Source: an uncultured Eubacteriales bacterium
GTDB taxonomy: Bacteria; Bacillota; Clostridia; Christensenellales; UBA1242
Direction: 5' to 3'
Length of the DNA stretch: 7,900 nt
NCBI GenBank assembly: GCA_902796285.1
Contig: CADBOH010000057.1
Coordinates: forward strand, 1 to 7,900
Numbering within the stretch: the stretch's first letter is position 1; each line of letters begins with the position of its first letter. The notes beneath the pieces are model-generated. The model was not told the DNA's origin. It was given only the letters and a program-made list of their open reading frames with translations, and did not search any database. Positions 6,438 through 7,900 of the stretch are shown in pieces. Made by a program: the position numbers and the translations under genes.

Positions 6438-7343
6438 TTATTCTAGATATAACACTTGACCAGATGTATAAACATTATATTCATTTAATGTTGTTGGGCT
6501 CACACCGATTGTGGCTCCATCAACATAAATTGAAGTAATATCAACTGAATATGTGTAAATATTATCTTGCAAAGTTGAAGTAACATTTACTTTATGTTGT
6601 TGATTATTGATATAAACAATAATTTTTTCAATTTTTTCAGCAGAGGTAAGATTTAAAATCTTGTTTTCTCCTTCACTATTAAGGCTAATCGTTGAAAAAT
6701 TTTGTATTTCATGCACAACAGTAAGTTCAATTATGTTTGACTTTAGACTTCTCTTATAAGACTCGCTATTTGACTTAGCAACAACGTAAATATCTCTCTG
6801 CCCTCCATCAATTCTTTGCAAATCAATGAAATTCTCATCAGTTACCACAATTTTTTCATCTGCTTGATAATTGTAATGCACTTCATAATAGTCGGCATTT
6901 TCTATATTTTGCCAACGGATAAGATTGTCGCCAGTCTCATATATAACTGGGCTTTCAAGATAAGCATAAGTCTTCCATTTTATTGGCTCACTATATTGTG
7001 TGTTTTGAACATTGTCTTCACTAACATAGCACACTGAAATTTCATATTCCACACCAATTTCGACACCGCTTCTAAACATATCATAATTTGTCATAAGATT
7101 TTTTGTGCTGTCAATAACCAAATCACCCTTTTCCGCATTTGTGAATTTAAATCTATATGCCCTGTAGTTATCATTAACATCAGCAAACATATATATATTA
7201 TTACCATCATCGATAATTTCTACCTTGTTTGGCCTAGATGGATTATAGCCTAGCACAAAAGCGAGCGCTAGTGCAGCACCGAGAAGTCCAATAATGACAA
7301 AAGAAAATAAAAATGTTAGAATTTTTTTGCTTTTTTCGTTCAT
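6438..7343 (-). CDS. Membrane-anchored protein with fibronectin-III-like modules
   Basis: No specific family recognised. A short basic N-terminus (MNEKSKK) precedes one hydrophobic helix (about residues 9-32), which is either a signal anchor or an uncleaved signal peptide. I see no clear cleavage site and no lipobox cysteine. The remaining 270 or so residues should lie outside the membrane. They look like three beta-sandwich modules, at about 39-127, 128-209 and 212-300. The middle one has the typical fibronectin-III pattern LIRWQNIENADYYEVHYN (141-158) and YVVAKSNSE (186-194), and the first has a related NIYMFADV...YRFKF pattern. The ATG is at 7343 with no Shine-Dalgarno sequence; a sigma-A-like promoter lies so close that the mRNA may be leaderless. 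The gene ends 51 bp before the gerA ATG, but the sigma-G promoter there suggests separate control. A scaffold or ligand-binding surface role is only a guess. Confidence 0.85.
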   Translation of the reverse strand: MNEKSKKILTFLFSFVIIGLLGAALALAFVLGYNPSRPNKVEIIDDGNNIYMFADVNDNYRAYRFKFTNAEKGDLVIDSTKNLMTNYDMFRSGVEIGVEYEISVCYVSEDNVQNTQYSEPIKWKTYAYLESPVIYETGDNLIRWQNIENADYYEVHYNYQADEKIVVTDENFIDLQRIDGGQRDIYVVAKSNSESYKRSLKSNIIELTVVHEIQNFSTISLNSEGENKILNLTSAEKIEKIIVYINNQQHKVNVTSTLQDNIYTYSVDITSIYVDGATIGVSPTTLNEYNVYTSGQVLYLE

Positions 7344-7352
7344 CTCAATGTT

Positions 7353-7380
7353 ATTATAACCTAAAACACTAATATTTCAA
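7353..7380 (-). promoter_or_regulatory. Sigma-A-like promoter of the Fn3-like gene
   Basis: On the minus strand, TTGAAA (7380-7375) is followed by 16 bp and a perfect TATAAT (7358-7353). Only nine bases separate the -10 from the ATG at 7343. The predicted transcript start, at about 7345-7346, would therefore give a leader of one to three nucleotides. Confidence 0.6.
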
Positions 7381-7411
7381 AACATTTTTTAAAATAATAA
7401 TCAAAACAATA

Positions 7412-7440
7412 TTGACAAATTTGTGCAAATGTACTATAAT
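7412..7440 (+). promoter_or_regulatory. Perfect consensus sigma-A promoter of the right-hand gene
   Basis: TTGACA (7412-7417), a 17-bp spacer and TATAAT (7435-7440) match consensus at every position. The predicted transcript start, near 7447, gives a leader of about 16 nt holding GGAGG at 7454-7458. It is divergent from the promoter at 7353-7380, and the two -35 boxes are 31 bp apart. Confidence 0.9.
7415..7424. repeat. 10-bp palindrome overlapping the -35 region of the right-hand promoter
   Basis: ACAAATTTGT is its own reverse complement. It covers the last three bases of the TTGACA box and the first part of the spacer, where a repressor could block RNA polymerase. An overlapping imperfect repeat, ATTTG-TG-CAAAT, spans 7419-7430. 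Short AT-rich palindromes are common by chance in such DNA, so this is only a candidate operator. Confidence 0.25.
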
Positions 7441-7462
7441 TAGTTTAGTTTATGGAGGAAAT

Positions 7463-7900
7463 ATGTCTAATTTATCATTATTAGGTAAGGCAATGCTCGA
7501 TTTTAGCTGGATGAGTACCTCACAAATTGCCGCATTAATCATCGCTATCATCTTTTCAGTATTCTCAGTAGCGACTTCAATCCTTGCATTTAAGTATGCC
7601 AAGAGATTAAATTCATTCTTAAAAGCTGTAGCCATGACAATGGTCGCACCATTCCTTGCAGTAACTGCTTGGTTATTCTTGATTTTTAGTTTCCTTGATG
7701 CATTTAGAACAAACGAAGCACTTAACATTGTTATTTCAATATTAGTTGCATTATTCCTTTGCGGAGTTGTTATCGTTGTATCAAAAGCATTGTATGCTAA
7801 AAACGGTGAAAAACTTGAACAACAAGAAGATGATGCAATTGATGGAACATTTGAAGATCAAACAAACGCATTACCAGCTGCAGAACCAGCACTTCTTATA
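7463..7900 (+). CDS. Unrecognised membrane protein with three predicted helices, C-terminus beyond the window
   Basis: I do not recognise this protein. The 146 visible codons contain three hydrophobic helices at about residues 21-43, 53-79 and 87-111, with short basic connections (KYAKR at 44-48). An acidic, Gln-rich, probably soluble tail follows (EKLEQQEDDAIDGTFEDQ, 116-133), then an Ala/Pro-rich stretch that is still open at the edge. The start is ATG 7463, with GGAGG four bases upstream. It has a perfect consensus promoter, and C-ending codons for Phe and Ile (TTC, ATC) are about as frequent as T-ending ones. In the opening of the neighbouring gerB-type gene, by contrast, TTT is used almost exclusively. 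Together these suggest an abundant protein made during growth. No enzyme motif is visible. Confidence 0.85.
   Translation, partial: MSNLSLLGKAMLDFSWMSTSQIAALIIAIIFSVFSVATSILAFKYAKRLNSFLKAVAMTMVAPFLAVTAWLFLIFSFLDAFRTNEALNIVISILVALFLCGVVIVVSKALYAKNGEKLEQQEDDAIDGTFEDQTNALPAAEPALLI

Noticed and set aside
7450..7728. Minus-strand open frame of 92 codons facing the right-hand gene
   Set aside because: The plus frame has a perfect promoter, GGAGG and a membrane-protein pattern. The minus frame is its shadow and would end inside the promoter region.
1..7900. Mobile element, CRISPR array, tRNA, rRNA or defence system
   Set aside because: No transposase or integrase motifs, no regularly spaced repeats, and no tRNA- or rRNA-like sequence were seen on either strand. 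All the coding space is filled by the genes listed.

Overview
The window looks like a chromosome segment of a low-GC, endospore-forming Bacillota, probably clostridial. The basis is strongly AT-rich DNA, AGGAGG-type ribosome binding sites, sigma-A-type promoters, the standard code with all three stop codons in use, and a complete gerA-gerB-gerC type germinant-receptor operon. I cannot name the species.

Layout. Five genes lie on the minus strand and are read from right to left. A divergent plus-strand gene runs off the right edge. In minus-strand reading order they are: a membrane-anchored protein with fibronectin-III-like modules (7343-6438), the GerA-type subunit (6386-4956), the GerB-type subunit (4963-3854), the GerC-type subunit (3857-2607), the membrane AAA+ protease FtsH (2491-191), and a small single-pass membrane protein cut by the left edge (187-1). 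The plus-strand gene from 7463 encodes an unrecognised membrane protein with three predicted helices. Coding density is very high, and the only sizeable gaps (119 bp and 115 bp) hold promoters.

How the parts work together. The three ger genes overlap one another by 8 and 4 bases, so they are almost certainly one translationally coupled unit. It would encode an inner-membrane receptor that senses small-molecule germinants in the dormant spore. Just before gerA there is a good match to the forespore sigma-G promoter (TGATTA, 17 bp, CATACTA). Its -10 element lies in one arm of a perfect 10-bp inverted repeat, and the other arm contains the gerA start codon. I infer that read-through RNA from the upstream gene would fold the gerA ATG into a stem, whereas RNA starting at the sigma-G promoter would lack the 5' arm. 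This is the most interesting signal in the window.

FtsH has its own sigma-A promoter with an extended -10, so it should be expressed independently of the ger operon. It carries an unusually long C-terminal extension with a SHOCT-like helix-turn motif and a Lys/Glu/Thr-rich tail. The GerC subunit lacks the lipobox cysteine normal for its family. Apart from these points the region is conventional, and I see no mobile element, RNA gene, CRISPR array or defence system.
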